A stretch of 17,789 bases of DNA from DAOUFU01 sp034429275 (GTDB taxonomy: Bacteria; Chloroflexota; Anaerolineae; Aggregatilineales; Aggregatilineaceae), in NCBI GenBank assembly GCA_034429275.1, contig DAOUFU010000108.1, positions 1-17,789 on the forward strand, given 5' to 3'. The first letter of the stretch is position 1. Every line of letters begins with the position of its first letter. The position numbers and the translations under genes are program-made. The notes under the pieces were generated by a model. The model was not told the origin of the DNA and ran no database searches. It saw nothing but the letters and a program-made list of their open reading frames with translations. Positions 5,605 through 13,647 of the stretch are shown in pieces.

Positions 5605-5630
5605 AGGGGCGCGTATCTCGCCGCGCCCCT
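5605..5630 (-). terminator. Hairpin after the 209-residue protein gene, possible terminator
   Basis: A 9-bp stem AGGGGCGCG/CGCGCCCCT (5605-5613 with 5622-5630, 8-base loop) lies 16 bases past the stop codon at 5647. No T-tract follows on the minus strand, so it may be an mRNA 3' end stabiliser or Rho-dependent. Confidence 0.5.
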
Positions 5631-5646
5631 TGCTTCGATGATGCTG

Positions 5647-6276
5647 CTATTTGCCGCCCTGCTGTTCATCGCCGGGCAGGCCAAACAGGTAGGCGCGGTG
5701 CTTGGTGTCGAGCGCGTTGGATAGGGTAGTCGCTCCGCGCGGGTGCCAGACCAGGTAGATATCCTTCACGAAGCTGTGGATCAGTTCCAGCGCCAGGGCG
5801 TCAAAATCGGTATGCTCGATATCCGCCTGCTGACGAGGCCACCCATAGCCCCAGGCGAACCACGAGCGGTCCGAGAAGATGATGAAGTCGTAGAAGGCCT
5901 CACCTTTGGGATCATCGTTGAGGAACACGGCGATGCGCCCGCACGGCTCTTTGAACTGGGCCGACGTGATGCGCGCTTCGTCTACCACGCTAGGCCGGGC
6001 GAACCCTCGCAGCGGCACAAAGATGATGCTCCAGTCTTCGATGAATATCTGGAAGCCCTCGTAACCGCCGCCTGCCGGGTGAACCAGCCGCCGCGAGCGC
6101 CCGATCCCCGGCACTCCGAAGGTGGATAGTTCGTCCAGCACGCGCTCAAACGCGCTGTACAGGCGATCGGAGAAATCCTTGACCAGCTTTTCCAGGGCAG
6201 TGGTGGTTTCTGTGCGCTGGGTCATGAGCGTATTTAACTGGCCCAGCAACTGTTGTCGCTGTTCTATGCTCATCAT
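5647..6276 (-). CDS. Uncharacterised 209-residue cytoplasmic protein
   Basis: I do not recognise the family. The N-terminal 50 residues (MSIEQRQQLLGQLNTLMTQR and on) look like an amphipathic helix or short coiled coil. A mixed alpha/beta region with many aromatics follows (YEGFQIFIEDWSIIFVPLRG, IIFSDRSWFAWGYGWPRQQ, DIYLVWHPRGATT). There is no signal peptide, membrane segment or cysteine-rich motif. Composition matches neighbouring genes, so it looks native. The start could be either of two adjacent ATGs at 6276 and 6273; AGAGG lies 12 bases upstream of the first, a rather long spacing. A promoter candidate at 6317-6345 suggests it is transcribed on its own. Its left neighbour is the dnaA upstream region. 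Confidence 0.85.
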   Translation of the reverse strand: MMSIEQRQQLLGQLNTLMTQRTETTTALEKLVKDFSDRLYSAFERVLDELSTFGVPGIGRSRRLVHPAGGGYEGFQIFIEDWSIIFVPLRGFARPSVVDEARITSAQFKEPCGRIAVFLNDDPKGEAFYDFIIFSDRSWFAWGYGWPRQQADIEHTDFDALALELIHSFVKDIYLVWHPRGATTLSNALDTKHRAYLFGLPGDEQQGGK

Positions 6277-6316
6277 AGGGGCTTTTTACCTCTGTTTGAA
6301 CGGTTGGTACAAATGC

Positions 6317-6345
6317 ATTGTGATTCAAACTATCACTTTGCGCAA
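6317..6345 (-). promoter_or_regulatory. Candidate promoter of the 209-residue protein gene
   Basis: On the minus strand TTGCGC (6345-6340), a 17-base spacer and CACAAT (6322-6317). Both hexamers are 4/6 matches; the start codon is about 40 bases further on. Confidence 0.4.
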
Positions 6346-6368
6346 GCGGCCCCGGCAGCAGGGGGAGC

Positions 6369-7022
6369 CTAGCGCGAATCGCGTCGGCGCTGGAGGGCGG
6401 ATCGGAGCGTGTGCCAACTGTTGCGCACCACCAGCGCCACGATCACCAGCAAGGCGAACACGGCGATCACGACCCCGTCCTGGTCCCGGTCTTCTTCGTT
6501 CCGCCCTAGCTCTGCCGAAGAGGTGGTTGAAGCGAGAATTGGTGATGAGCTTTGTCCGGGGATGAACGCGGGCAGTATGGCCGCCACGCTGGCCCGGTCG
6601 GCGCGGTTGAGGACCAGCGTCGCCGGGGCGAGCTTCTCAAAACGGGCGGCTTCTTCCGCCTCGATCGGGATGCCTGGCGAGAGGAAGATCACATAGGCTC
6701 CCCGCGCGTGCATGTCCGCAATCACGGCATCCAGCGACCGATCGGCGGTGCGGGTGGTGGCGTACCGGTCCAGCAGCAGAACAGAATAGCCGTTGAGGCT
6801 GACCGCGGCGTAGGGCGGCGCGCTGTGTGCCCGGTCGTACCAGCCGTAGTCCGGGGCCGGACCCGCCAGAATGACCCCGGCGACCGGCCCGGCCTCTTGT
6901 CGAGATGCAGTCGGTGTGTCGGGATCACTTTCGGGCAGGCGAATCCAGATGTTCAGCAGCAGGCACGCGCACACCACAATCACGAGTGTGGCCGTCAGTC
7001 CGGGGTACCAGCGCCGCCTCAC
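6369..7022 (-). CDS. Uncharacterised membrane protein with two anchors and an extracytoplasmic domain
   Basis: 217 residues beginning MRRRWYPGL. A hydrophobic segment at about 11-28 (TATLVIVVCACLLLNIWI) and another at about 183-200 (VVIAVFALLVIVALVV) flank a domain of about 150 residues. The positive ends (MRRRW; LQRRRDSR) suggest both termini are cytoplasmic and the middle lies outside. That middle part (YAAVSLNGYSVLLLDRYATT, AVIADMHARGAYVIFLSPGI) looks alpha/beta-like; I do not recognise it. The run GRNEEDRDQDG before the second helix is strongly acidic. The start is GTG at 7022 with GGAGG seven bases upstream. The glyQS terminator lies 22-47 bases before the gene and I see no promoter between, so transcription may depend on read-through. 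Confidence 0.82.
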   Translation of the reverse strand: MRRRWYPGLTATLVIVVCACLLLNIWIRLPESDPDTPTASRQEAGPVAGVILAGPAPDYGWYDRAHSAPPYAAVSLNGYSVLLLDRYATTRTADRSLDAVIADMHARGAYVIFLSPGIPIEAEEAARFEKLAPATLVLNRADRASVAAILPAFIPGQSSSPILASTTSSAELGRNEEDRDQDGVVIAVFALLVIVALVVRNSWHTLRSALQRRRDSR

Positions 7023-7043
7023 GATACCGCCTCCATCCGGGGA

Positions 7044-7069
7044 TAAAAGGGGCGTATTCGCTACGCCCC
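7044..7069 (-). terminator. Rho-independent terminator of glyQS
   Basis: An 8-bp perfect stem GGGGCGTA/TACGCCCC (7049-7056 with 7062-7069, 5-base loop) is followed on the minus strand by TTTTAT. It lies about 60 bases past the glyQS stop codon at 7128. Confidence 0.8.
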
Positions 7070-7127
7070 ATAGTCTGACGATGATCGGAATGCCCGCATA
7101 GCGCCTTCTCCGGCGGTTCGGCGGAGG

Positions 7128-10100
7128 TTAGAAGCCGGTCAACTGGCTGAGATCGGCCCTGCCGCGCGCCAGCGCTGCGATCTCTTGCAGCAGGCCCAGC
7201 CGCGACATGCGCACGGCAGGGTCCTGGGCGTGGACCATGACCTTCTCAAAATAGCTCTGGATGACCGGCACCAGCGGCTGGAATGCCACCAGGAACTCGG
7301 CCACGTTGTGATCGGCTCCAAGCTGACCAGCGGCAGCGATAGTGGCCGCATACAGCTCGCCTTCGATCGGGTCCTCAAAGCGGGACGGATCGATGGCGTA
7401 GCGCTGCGGCTCCGGGCGCGTGATGCGCACGCAGCGCGCGTAGTTATCCAGCAAGGTCTCCCAATCGTCGCGTTTGACCCACTCGGCCAGCGCGCGGATG
7501 CCCTGCATCGCGCGCACCGGCTGGGCGCTCTGCTCCGCCAGCACGGCGGCGATCACATCGTGCGGCCAGCCCTGTTCGTGCAGCCAGACATCCAGCCGCC
7601 CGGCAATGAAGGCGATGACCTCGGCCTGGGTCGCGTCTGTGACCGGGATAGGCTGTTCTTCGGCCACCTGCGCGACAGCCTCCCGCAGGTCCAGGTCAAT
7701 TTCGCGCGCCAGCATGATCTGAATCACGCCGAGCGCGGCGCGGCGCAGCGCGAAGGGATCGGCGCTGCTGGTGGGCGCCAGCCCTGCTGCAAACAACCCC
7801 ACCAGGCTGTCCAGCCGGTCGGCCAGCGCCAGGATCACGCCCGGTCGCGACGACGGCAGGTTGTCCCCTGCATATCGCGGCAGCCAGTGTTCGAAGATGG
7901 CATCGGCGACGGATTCGGGTTCGCCCTGCTTCAGTGCATAATAGCGTCCCATGATCCCCTGGAGCGAAGTCATCTCGACGACCAGGCGAGTCGCCAGGTC
8001 CGCCTTGGCCAGAGCGGCGGCGCGCGTCGCTACGGCGATCTCGGCCTCCGAGGCTCCCACCAGAGTCCCAATGACCGGGGCCAGCCGGACCAGGCGTTTG
8101 CTCTTGTCCAGCATCGAGCCGAGCTTTTCCTGGAAGGTGAGGGTATCCAGGCGCGGCAGGTACGAATCGAGCGGCTGCTGGATATCGGCGTTGTAGAAAT
8201 AGTCGGCATCGGCGAAGCGCGCGCGCAGGACGTGCTCGTTGCCCTCGATCACCTGGTCAAGGTGCTGGTCGTCCCCGTTGCGCACGGCAATGAAATAGGG
8301 CATCAGCTTGCCCGCCCCATCCTGAACCGGGAAGTAGCGCTGGTGTTTGCGCATCACGCCGATCAACGCCTCGCGCGGAAGCGCCAGGTGCTTTTCCTCG
8401 AACGAGCCGCGTAGGGCGGTCGGGCATTCCACCAGGTTGGTGACTTCATCCAGCAGCGCCGGGTCGTCCGGGATGGTGCCGCCCACTTCCGCGGCCAGCG
8501 CCGTAGCCTGTTCCCAGATCACGCGGCGGCGTTCTACCGGGTCGAGGATCACGCCCTGCCGCGCCATCGCCACAAAATAATCGCTCACGCTGCTCAACGG
8601 CAGATTGGGCGAGCCGAGTGGGCGAATGCCGCGCGTGCGCGGGTCGGCGGCGATGCCTGCATAGCTGAAAGGAATCGCCAGCCCGCCGAACAACGCGACC
8701 ATCCAGCGAATCGGGCGCGAGAACGCGATACCCGTCTCATTCCACCGCATAGCCTTGCCAAACTTGATGCTGGCGATCAGGTCGGGCAGCGCCTCTGCCA
8801 GCACTTCCTGAGTGGGGCGACCGACTTCGCGCACGGTGGCAACCACGTATTCGCCGCCGTCGATGGCGCGCACGGTGAGGTCTTCCACGCGGAGTCCCTT
8901 GCCTCGCGCGAAGCCCTCCGCCGCTTTAGTGGGCTTGCCATCGGCATCGAAGGCGCGGTTGGCGGGCGGCCCTTTGACCAGCGTTTCCTGGTCGCGCTGG
9001 CGCAGCGCTACATCCCTGGCGTGAACCACTAACCGGCGCGGCGTACCCATCACGCGAATCTCACCGTGATCGAGGCGCAGGTCATCGAACAGGGCCGGGG
9101 CCAACGTGTTGAGCTGGTCCAATGCGGCGGCCAGGTCGGCGGCAGGCAGCTCCTCGGTGCCGATTTCGAGCAGCACATCGGTAGGAACGGTCGGTGCGGT
9201 GAGCGGTAGCGCGTGCGGCAGCCGGACCGTTTGCTCGTGGGCTGACGAAGAGGCGGTACGCATCAGGGGATATTCCAGGCGCTGGCGCTGTTCGACATAG
9301 GCCTGGGCGACATTGCGCGTCATCTCGCGCATATTGCGGAAGTAGGCCGCCCGTTCGGTGACGCCGATTGCGCCGCGCGTATCGAGTACGTTGAACAGAT
9401 GGCTGCATTTGAGCACGTAATCATAGGCCGGGACAATCAACCCGGCGGCCAGGGCACGCTCATGCTCGTGAACGTAGACATCATACACGCGCCGCAGCCC
9501 TTCCACGTCGGCCACCTCAAAGTAGTAGGTGCAGTGTTCGATCTCGCTTTGCAGGCGCACATCGGCATAGCGAACCTTCTCGGTCCAGTCGATGTCCCAC
9601 ACCGCGTTTTTGCCTTGCAGCGCCAGCACGATTCGCTCCAGCCCATAGGTGATCTCGACGCTGACCGGCTCCAGGTTGATGCCGCCCGCCTGCTGGAAAT
9701 AGGTGAACTGGGTGATCTCCTGCCCGTCGAGCCACACTTCCCAGCCCAGGCCCCACGCGCCCAGCGCGGGTGATTCCCAGTTGTCTTCCACAAACCGGAT
9801 GTCGTGCTGGCGCGGGTCAATTCCCAGCGCTTCCAGGCTTTGCAGATACAGCTCCTGCGGGTTGCCCGGATCGGGCTTAAGGATCACCTGGTACTGGTAG
9901 AACAACTGCATCCGGTTGGGGTTCTCGCCATAGCGTCCATCATCGGGGCGCACGCTGGGTTCCAGGTAGGCGACATTCCAGGGTTCCGGCCCCAACACCG
10001 AAAGCAAAGTGGCGGGGTTCCCTGTCCCAGCGCCAACCTGAATGTTGTACGGATGCCAGATCAGGCAGTCGTGCTGCGCCCAGAACTCGTCCAGCTTGAG

Positions 10101-10133
10101 GATGGCTTCTTGAAAAAGCGGTGGTTTGGACAT
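7128..10133 (-). CDS. glyQS: Glycyl-tRNA synthetase, fused alpha and beta subunits
   Basis: 1001 residues; charges tRNA-Gly with glycine in the cytoplasm. Residues about 1-293 are the alpha (GlyQ) catalytic part, with HPYNIQVGAGTGNP, RPDDGRYGENPNR, FVEDNWESPALGAWGLGWEVW and TQFTYFQQAGG. After a short linker, the beta (GlyS) part starts near 316 with VLLEIGTEELPAADL and includes an HD-like region (YAGDNLPSSRPGVILALADRLDSLVG) and a C-terminal anticodon-binding part ending FEKVMVHAQDPAVRMSRLGLL. Most alpha2beta2-type bacteria encode the subunits separately; single-chain forms are known in several phyla. The frame is continuous, so the fusion is real. ATG at 10133 has GAGGG seven bases upstream. 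A promoter -10 lies at 10200-10205. No T-box leader is visible. Confidence 0.97.
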   Translation of the reverse strand: MSKPPLFQEAILKLDEFWAQHDCLIWHPYNIQVGAGTGNPATLLSVLGPEPWNVAYLEPSVRPDDGRYGENPNRMQLFYQYQVILKPDPGNPQELYLQSLEALGIDPRQHDIRFVEDNWESPALGAWGLGWEVWLDGQEITQFTYFQQAGGINLEPVSVEITYGLERIVLALQGKNAVWDIDWTEKVRYADVRLQSEIEHCTYYFEVADVEGLRRVYDVYVHEHERALAAGLIVPAYDYVLKCSHLFNVLDTRGAIGVTERAAYFRNMREMTRNVAQAYVEQRQRLEYPLMRTASSSAHEQTVRLPHALPLTAPTVPTDVLLEIGTEELPAADLAAALDQLNTLAPALFDDLRLDHGEIRVMGTPRRLVVHARDVALRQRDQETLVKGPPANRAFDADGKPTKAAEGFARGKGLRVEDLTVRAIDGGEYVVATVREVGRPTQEVLAEALPDLIASIKFGKAMRWNETGIAFSRPIRWMVALFGGLAIPFSYAGIAADPRTRGIRPLGSPNLPLSSVSDYFVAMARQGVILDPVERRRVIWEQATALAAEVGGTIPDDPALLDEVTNLVECPTALRGSFEEKHLALPREALIGVMRKHQRYFPVQDGAGKLMPYFIAVRNGDDQHLDQVIEGNEHVLRARFADADYFYNADIQQPLDSYLPRLDTLTFQEKLGSMLDKSKRLVRLAPVIGTLVGASEAEIAVATRAAALAKADLATRLVVEMTSLQGIMGRYYALKQGEPESVADAIFEHWLPRYAGDNLPSSRPGVILALADRLDSLVGLFAAGLAPTSSADPFALRRAALGVIQIMLAREIDLDLREAVAQVAEEQPIPVTDATQAEVIAFIAGRLDVWLHEQGWPHDVIAAVLAEQSAQPVRAMQGIRALAEWVKRDDWETLLDNYARCVRITRPEPQRYAIDPSRFEDPIEGELYAATIAAAGQLGADHNVAEFLVAFQPLVPVIQSYFEKVMVHAQDPAVRMSRLGLLQEIAALARGRADLSQLTGF

Positions 10134-10199
10134 ACAGTGGCCCTCGGTGGTTAACGATGTGTGCTCGCGGGCGGCTCATGGAATCGCCCATCGCCGCGC

Positions 10200-10205
10200 A
10201 TTATA
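10200..10205 (-). promoter_or_regulatory. Promoter -10 element for glyQS
   Basis: Perfect TATAAT on the minus strand, about 65 bases before the start codon. The -35 zone (TACACG at 17-base spacing) is poor, so the promoter may need an activator or rely on the -10. Confidence 0.5.
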
Positions 10206-10257
10206 ACAAAGAGCGCCGCACACGTGTACAGGATTGGGTGATTTATACCAGGTAGTA

Positions 10258-10304
10258 TTGACATTTGTGCTCAGAACATTCGCCTTTTCATCCGTAAATG
10301 TCAA
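10258..10304. repeat. Inverted repeat TTGACATTT/AAATGTCAA between the GNAT gene and glyQS
   Basis: TTGACATTT (10258-10266) and its exact complement AAATGTCAA (10296-10304) are 29 bases apart. Each half contains a perfect -35 hexamer pointing inward, but neither is followed by a good -10. It may be an operator with two half-sites acting on glyQS. The long spacer argues against a terminator. Confidence 0.55.
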
Positions 10305-10310
10305 CACGGA

Positions 10311-10889
10311 CTATAAAGGCGGCCACCTGCCAGGATCGGCGGCGTGCACAGTATAGGGAGCGTCACCGGGGTCGAATTCGGCCCGCGTGATGGCATAGCC
10401 GGGGAGATGTGTGCCGTAGGCGGCGATCAATCCCTGCGACGTCATGCCGAGCTTGCGCATCACCTGTTCCGAGGCAGTGTTGCCGGGCACAAACACCGCG
10501 ATGATGCGCTCCAGCCCTAGCTGCTCGAAGCCGTAGCGCAGACAGGCTCTCGCCGCCTCGGTCGCGTAGCCCTGTCCCCAGTAGGATTTCCCAAACCCGT
10601 AGGCGACTTCCACCGTGGGCGGCGTGATGCCCGGCGTGAACATCAGCCCGGCCTGCCCGATGAATTCCCCACCAGGGCGGCGTTCCACCGCCCACAGCCC
10701 GAATCCGTGCTCGCGGTACGAGGTCAGGTAGTGCTCAATGGCCGCCGCCCCTGCCTCGCGGGGCCGCGGGACGCCGCCCGGCAGGTATCGCATCACGTCG
10801 GGATCGCTGAGAATCGTGGCGTAATAGGCGTCCAGGTCGTCAGGGGTGAAAGGGCGCAGCCGCAGCCGCGCCGTGTCGATCAGGTGCAT
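10311..10889 (-). CDS. GNAT family (RimJ/RimL-like) N-acetyltransferase
   Basis: 192 residues. The start MHLIDTARLRLRPFTPDDLDAYY is typical of RimJ-like acetyltransferases. The acetyl-CoA loop reads YWGQGYATEAARACLRYGF (about 109-127), and the following VPGNTASEQVMRKLGM is the usual Asn-x-Ala-Ser helix region of the fold. Such enzymes transfer acetyl from acetyl-CoA to a protein N-terminus or a small amine; the substrate cannot be told from sequence. The frame is open further upstream, but ATG at 10889 begins exactly at the family N-terminus and avoids overlapping the hydrolase gene, which ends at 10912. The 22-base gap suggests co-transcription with that gene. The C-terminal tail beyond about 170 is Asp/Pro-rich. 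Confidence 0.92.
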   Translation of the reverse strand: MHLIDTARLRLRPFTPDDLDAYYATILSDPDVMRYLPGGVPRPREAGAAAIEHYLTSYREHGFGLWAVERRPGGEFIGQAGLMFTPGITPPTVEVAYGFGKSYWGQGYATEAARACLRYGFEQLGLERIIAVFVPGNTASEQVMRKLGMTSQGLIAAYGTHLPGYAITRAEFDPGDAPYTVHAADPGRWPPL

Positions 10890-10911
10890 GGGAGGCTCTC
10901 TTTGGATTGGA

Positions 10912-12207
10912 TCAGGGCATGCGCCGGAAAAATGTGCCCACAAAATCAACGGCTTCCGGCTCCAGCGCGGCAGAGGCATCTGCATCACCGCTGAGTACCG
11001 ACAGCAGAAACGCGGTGGTGACATGGTTGATCAGGTCATGAACGCGCGCCATATCCCACACTTTATCGGAGCATTCATCGAACAACCCCAGGCTCCGCGC
11101 GACTGCCGGGCAGTCGTCCACAAAAATGTAGTGATCGGCATTTTCGAACACCAGCAGCGCTTTGCTGCGGCTGCCGATCTGCTCATAGACCGGGTACGCA
11201 TCGGTGAGCGGTGAGGTGGTCTGGTCCTCCGACCCCACGATCACCAGCGCGGGGGCCGAGACGCTGGCCAGCCCTTCCGGCCCATAGATGGGACCGGTCG
11301 CCGGGGCCATGAGCACCAGCGCTGCCACGCGCGGATCGGTGGTGGACGGCCACAGCCCAGCCGGGGTGGCTTCCAGCCCGCGCAGCGCGGCGACCTGATC
11401 GGCGGCTTCGGCCAGCAGGCAGGCGTAGTCAAAATCCTGCTGATGGCTCGCCTGGTCGGACCGGGGCAGCGGCACATCGGCCAGCTCCGGCCCCGGTTGG
11501 TACTGCTTCCGGAGCGGGTTGGCACACCACGCGGCCAGCCCGTCAAAATTGAGCCGCGCGCCGCCCACGCCCAGGGCCGTATACCCGCCGAAGCTGTGCC
11601 CCATCACCGCGATCCGGTTTGTGTCGATGGCGGCTCTCAGGTCGTTCTGGGCGGCGTCCAGCCCATCGACATAGGCGATGACACGCAGCAGGTCAAGCGG
11701 GCGCAGGGCGAAATTGGTCAACACCGCGCTGCCAAAATTCGCCCGGTTCAACAGAAAGTCGATCAGCGTGTTGCCGGGGTGATCGACCGCGATCACAACC
11801 ATGCCATAGGAAGCGAGGTGCTCGGTCAGGAACAGGCTTTGCAGGCGCACGCCCCGGTTGCCGTGCGAAAACAGCACCAGCGGATAGGGGCCGTTGGCTG
11901 TGTCCGGCACCGCATCGCGCAAGGCACGGCCCTCCAGCGTGAAGGCGGCGATCGAATAGGTGGTTCTTTCCTCCAGACCGTCGGGGTTGAGCGCAGGATA
12001 CCACACGGTCGCGCTGAGCGGCGCGCCCTGCCCATCCTCGATGGTAAAATCTCGCGTGCCGACAGCCCACGGTCCGCGCTGCGCATAGGTCGGAGCGTCG
12101 GGCCTCTGTGCCCCGGTTTGAGCAAAGGCGGGAACCGCAAACACAGTCAGCAGTGCCAGCCCCATCACGACAATCGCCAATCCCCGGAATCCGCTAGAAG
12201 ATGGCAT
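10912..12207 (-). CDS. Secreted alpha/beta hydrolase, PAF-acetylhydrolase/dienelactone-hydrolase-like
   Basis: 431 residues with a Sec signal peptide: FRGLAIVVMGLALLTVFAVP then AFA, cleavage likely after Ala29. No lipobox Cys is present, so it should be released or periplasmic-side. The fold is recognised from the oxyanion-hole segment PLVLFSHGNRG (109-119), nucleophile elbow GHSFGG with Ser205, a likely acid Asp328 (VIVGSEDQ) and a likely base His359 (ENADHY). The shape resembles bacterial homologues of platelet-activating-factor acetylhydrolase, which cleave short acyl esters; the true substrate is unknown. Start ATG at 12207 has AAGG 12 bases upstream, a long spacing. The gene is 61 bases after recO, and TATATATAAGG in that gap may give it a promoter of its own. 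Confidence 0.9.
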   Translation of the reverse strand: MPSSSGFRGLAIVVMGLALLTVFAVPAFAQTGAQRPDAPTYAQRGPWAVGTRDFTIEDGQGAPLSATVWYPALNPDGLEERTTYSIAAFTLEGRALRDAVPDTANGPYPLVLFSHGNRGVRLQSLFLTEHLASYGMVVIAVDHPGNTLIDFLLNRANFGSAVLTNFALRPLDLLRVIAYVDGLDAAQNDLRAAIDTNRIAVMGHSFGGYTALGVGGARLNFDGLAAWCANPLRKQYQPGPELADVPLPRSDQASHQQDFDYACLLAEAADQVAALRGLEATPAGLWPSTTDPRVAALVLMAPATGPIYGPEGLASVSAPALVIVGSEDQTTSPLTDAYPVYEQIGSRSKALLVFENADHYIFVDDCPAVARSLGLFDECSDKVWDMARVHDLINHVTTAFLLSVLSGDADASAALEPEAVDFVGTFFRRMP

Positions 12208-12268
12208 AGGTGATGTTATCCTTATATATAGATGTCATGGTGAATACCTCGCAGCGGCACCCGGCCCC

Positions 12269-13039
12269 TCACCGTTCTTCGCGGCGCAGCCGCCGAAGGA
12301 ACTCGACGCTTTGCAGGCGCTGTTCCAGCACAAAGGCGATATACGACAGCATCAGGCGTTCCAGTTCCAGGTGCAGCGGGCCGGGCAGGTTCAGCACGCG
12401 CACCGCTTCCCAGGGATGCGTTTGCAGGTAACGCAGCGTTTTGAGTTCGGTCAGGCTGATCGGTGTTCCCCGGCTCATGCCCGCATAGTGATCGGGGCAG
12501 ATCACACCGCCATCCACCGCGCTGAAGAATTGATCCACCGGGCGCAGGTCTTCCTGCCCGATGGCGCAGTGATGCAGCGCGGGCGCAAACCCGGCCAACC
12601 CCAGCAGGGCCATCTCGTAGTGGCGCGCGGCCAGGCGGGGATCGGTCTCTTCGCACAGCCAGCCAAGCGCGCTCACCAGCAGGTCATATTCTGCGCGGCT
12701 CGTGTCGTGATCGGTGGTGAAACGGTCGAGCAGTTCGGCGAAGTGGCTGGCATAGGTAGCGCGGACCAGGTTCTCGCGCAGCGGCAGGTAGTGATCTTTG
12801 GTCTCGGCCTGCTCAACGATGTGAAGCTCGCCGCGTCCGCGCACGATCAACATATCGACCCGCGCATACAGCTCGACATGGCCGGTTTTTCGGGCGGCGG
12901 GTTTGCGCGCACCTTTGGCAATGGCGCGCAGTTTGCCATGCCCTGGCGTGATCAGCGTGAGCAGCCGGTCGGCCTCGCCAAAGGGCTGCCGCCGCAGAAT
13001 CACGGCCTCGGTGCGGAAGCGGCGGTCGTCGGTGGTCAT
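12269..13039 (-). CDS. recO: DNA repair protein RecO
   Basis: 256 residues, a normal length. The N-terminal OB-fold begins RFRTEAVILRRQPFGEADRLLTLITPGHGKLRAIAKGARK (about 7-46), a clear RecO signature. RecO works with RecF and RecR to load RecA on SSB-coated single-stranded DNA. In the C-terminal domain the Cys4 zinc site of many RecO proteins is incomplete: Cys158, then Gly where the second Cys of CxxCG is expected, then Cys181 and His184 (GGVICPDH). Zinc binding may be lost or altered. The start ATG at 13039 overlaps the cdd stop codon as ATGA, which indicates translational coupling. The open frame extends upstream inside cdd, but that part is out of family. Confidence 0.95.
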   Translation of the reverse strand: MTTDDRRFRTEAVILRRQPFGEADRLLTLITPGHGKLRAIAKGARKPAARKTGHVELYARVDMLIVRGRGELHIVEQAETKDHYLPLRENLVRATYASHFAELLDRFTTDHDTSRAEYDLLVSALGWLCEETDPRLAARHYEMALLGLAGFAPALHHCAIGQEDLRPVDQFFSAVDGGVICPDHYAGMSRGTPISLTELKTLRYLQTHPWEAVRVLNLPGPLHLELERLMLSYIAFVLEQRLQSVEFLRRLRREER

Positions 13040-13485
13040 CCGTCCTGGGCGCTGGCCTGACCTTCGGCCAGCTTCTGGGGGCCAAATCCAAACGGTAGCA
13101 GATCGGTGAGCGGCCCTTCCCAGCTCACGCGCCCATCCGGATCGGCCATAATGACGACCATCGCCGGGCCGAACTCGAACAGGACCTGGCGGCAGATGCC
13201 GCAGGGGGCCGCAGCATTGCTGGTGACGACGGCTACCGCGCGGAAGTCGCGCGCGCCCTCGCTGACCGCCTTGAAGGCGGCGGTGCGCTCGCCGCACGAA
13301 GTCGCCCCGTAGGAAGCGATCTCGATGTTACAGCCGGTGAATACCTGCCCGGTGGCCGTCAGAATGGCGGCCCCAACAGGATAATGCGAATAGGGAACAT
13401 AAGCGCGCTGACGCGCTTCAATGGCCGCGTCGATCAGGGCACGGCGCTGCTCGTCGCTGAGCGGTGAGGAGGCGGGATGGGTCAT
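13036..13485 (-). CDS. cdd: Cytidine deaminase
   Basis: 149 residues, slightly long for the homotetrameric class. It deaminates cytidine and deoxycytidine to uridine and deoxyuridine in pyrimidine salvage. Visible motifs are the substrate-binding FTGCNIE (Asn53, Glu55), zinc ligand Cys64 and catalytic Glu66 in TSCGERTA, and the Cys95/Cys98 pair in PCGICRQ, so all three zinc cysteines and the proton shuttle are present. The start ATG at 13485 has AGGA six bases upstream. An in-frame ATG at 13578 would add 31 unrelated residues and lies upstream of the -10 element, so it cannot be used from that promoter. cdd and recO overlap by four bases. The promoter is at 13537-13545. Confidence 0.95.
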   Translation of the reverse strand: MTHPASSPLSDEQRRALIDAAIEARQRAYVPYSHYPVGAAILTATGQVFTGCNIEIASYGATSCGERTAAFKAVSEGARDFRAVAVVTSNAAAPCGICRQVLFEFGPAMVVIMADPDGRVSWEGPLTDLLPFGFGPQKLAEGQASAQDG

Positions 13486-13536
13486 GGGAATCCTGTCTGG
13501 TACAGTCCTGGGAACTTCCCCACAAAGGGGACTCAG

Positions 13537-13545
13537 ATTATAGCA
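13537..13545 (-). promoter_or_regulatory. Extended -10 promoter for cdd-recO
   Basis: TGCTATAAT on the minus strand: perfect TATAAT (13542-13537) with the TGn extension. No good -35 is present, as often in extended -10 promoters. The start codon is about 50 bases further on. A small CCCC/GGGG hairpin lies in the leader. Confidence 0.65.
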
Positions 13546-13590
13546 GAAACGGCCTACACTGGCTGAACGGGGTTCCACCTGAAAAGCCGA

Positions 13591-13627
13591 AATAAAAACA
13601 GCCCTGGCTGTAAATCGGCCAGGGCTG
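13591..13627 (-). terminator. Rho-independent terminator of the OsmC-family gene
   Basis: A 10-bp perfect stem CAGCCCTGGC/GCCAGGGCTG (13599-13608 with 13618-13627, 9-base loop) is followed on the minus strand by TTTTTATT. It lies about 20 bases past the stop codon and separates this gene from cdd. Confidence 0.9.
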
Positions 13628-13647
13628 CGTGCTGCACCTCTGTGATT

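Noticed and set aside
5376..5729. 117-codon plus-strand frame in the AT-rich region upstream of dnaA
   Set aside because: Non-ATG start without ribosome binding site; runs into the 3' end of the 209-residue protein gene on the other strand; translation looks random.
7185..8414. 409-codon open frame on the plus strand opposite glyQS
   Set aside because: Antisense shadow of the GlyS coding part; composition rich in His/Arg/Gln, no recognisable motif.
10134..10310. Possible T-box leader of glyQS
   Set aside because: No AGGGTGGNACC-type T-box core and no specifier-stem arrangement could be found.
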